A stretch of DNA of 64,000 nucleotides from Gonatopus flavifemur (Eukaryota; Arthropoda; Insecta; Hymenoptera; Dryinidae), in assembly GCA_018340375.1 (NCBI GenBank), contig JAFFJZ010000002.1, positions 61,808,001-61,872,000 on the forward strand. Reading direction: 5' to 3'. Every line of letters starts with the position of its first letter. Within the stretch, counting starts at the first letter, position 1. The notes beneath the pieces are model-generated. The model was not told the DNA's origin, searched no databases, and saw only the letters and a list, made by a program, of their open reading frames with translations. A program made the translations under genes and the position numbers. Positions 63,532-64,000 of the stretch are shown here, piece after piece.

Positions 63532-64000
63532 GTGAGTAATGCACGTGCGCACGTGCTGAACGCGGTCGCGTGACATCCAAAGTCGAGGGTTTCTCTAGTA
63601 TATGCAATAGCTGAAACATATCTTATTACTATTTCATGTCATTGATAGGTATTTGGAATCACTGGGTTGATATCGCTCTATAGATATTATGCAGCAACGA
63701 TTCACCTTGATAAAAATTGTATATGTCATTCATCCGGATGAACTTAAACATTCACTTGTTGTCTCACAAATGTCATCAATGATGTTTCCAAACATTAGTG
63801 AGTCTGACTTTGTTTTTGTCAAGAAAATTAATTAAATCGTTACATTTGGAATTTAGAATTCGTTGATTTGAAAACATTTGTCTAAGAAGAGCTTATTTAT
63901 TAGACGAGCTCATGGATGGATACTCATTACACTTTCTACAGCCTTGGAATGTATTTTCAATGCAATATGATTCCATTAATCTATCTAATCTTGGAATAAT
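63532..64000. other. Right edge, nothing recognised
   Basis: AT-rich, no supported feature. Confidence 0.35.

Overview
The window looks like nuclear DNA from an insect, possibly hymenopteran (lineage inferred, not shown). It is AT-rich, with short GT-AG introns, insect-type orthologues, and many small inverted-repeat transposons between and inside genes. Bacterial features such as operons and ribosome binding sites are absent.

Three conserved genes lie in the first 15 kb. (1) The 5' end of Suppressor of fused (Hedgehog pathway) is on the minus strand. Two coding exons are visible (4606-4775 and 1053-1145) and the gene runs off the left edge. (2) The TFIIH helicase XPB/ERCC3 (Drosophila haywire) is on the plus strand, complete in 14 exons (5954-10773, 795 aa). 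These two genes are head to head, with about 1.2 kb between start codons. (3) Ceramide glucosyltransferase (GlcT/UGCG) follows as one intronless 398-aa CDS (13495-14691).

From 15 to 35 kb the DNA is mostly non-coding. It holds a perfect palindrome with 260-bp arms (17610-18180), a 1.1-kb inverted-repeat element, a GC-rich segment with broken coding potential (19.4-20.3 kb), a Ty3/gypsy pol relic bracketed by direct repeats (28.2-29.4 kb), and an unrecognised tandem pair of small coiled-coil/CxxC-CxxC genes on the minus strand (30.8-31.6 kb) with a good candidate promoter upstream.

From 38 to 64 kb the DNA is dense with DNA transposons nested inside one another. They sort by ends and target duplications into hAT-like (8-bp duplications), piggyBac-like (TTAA) and Tc1/mariner-like (TA) groups. 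Only one has a complete transposase: a DD41D mariner (CDS 58673-59737) with about 400-bp terminal inverted repeats, inside two further elements. Insertions also reshape the genes: each unusually long XPB intron contains one, the Su(fu)/XPB intergenic region carries a hAT MITE, and Su(fu) intron 1 carries several.

Element calls rest on inverted ends and flanking duplications read by eye. Exon calls for the three conserved genes rest on protein similarity recognised from memory plus splice-site and frame continuity.
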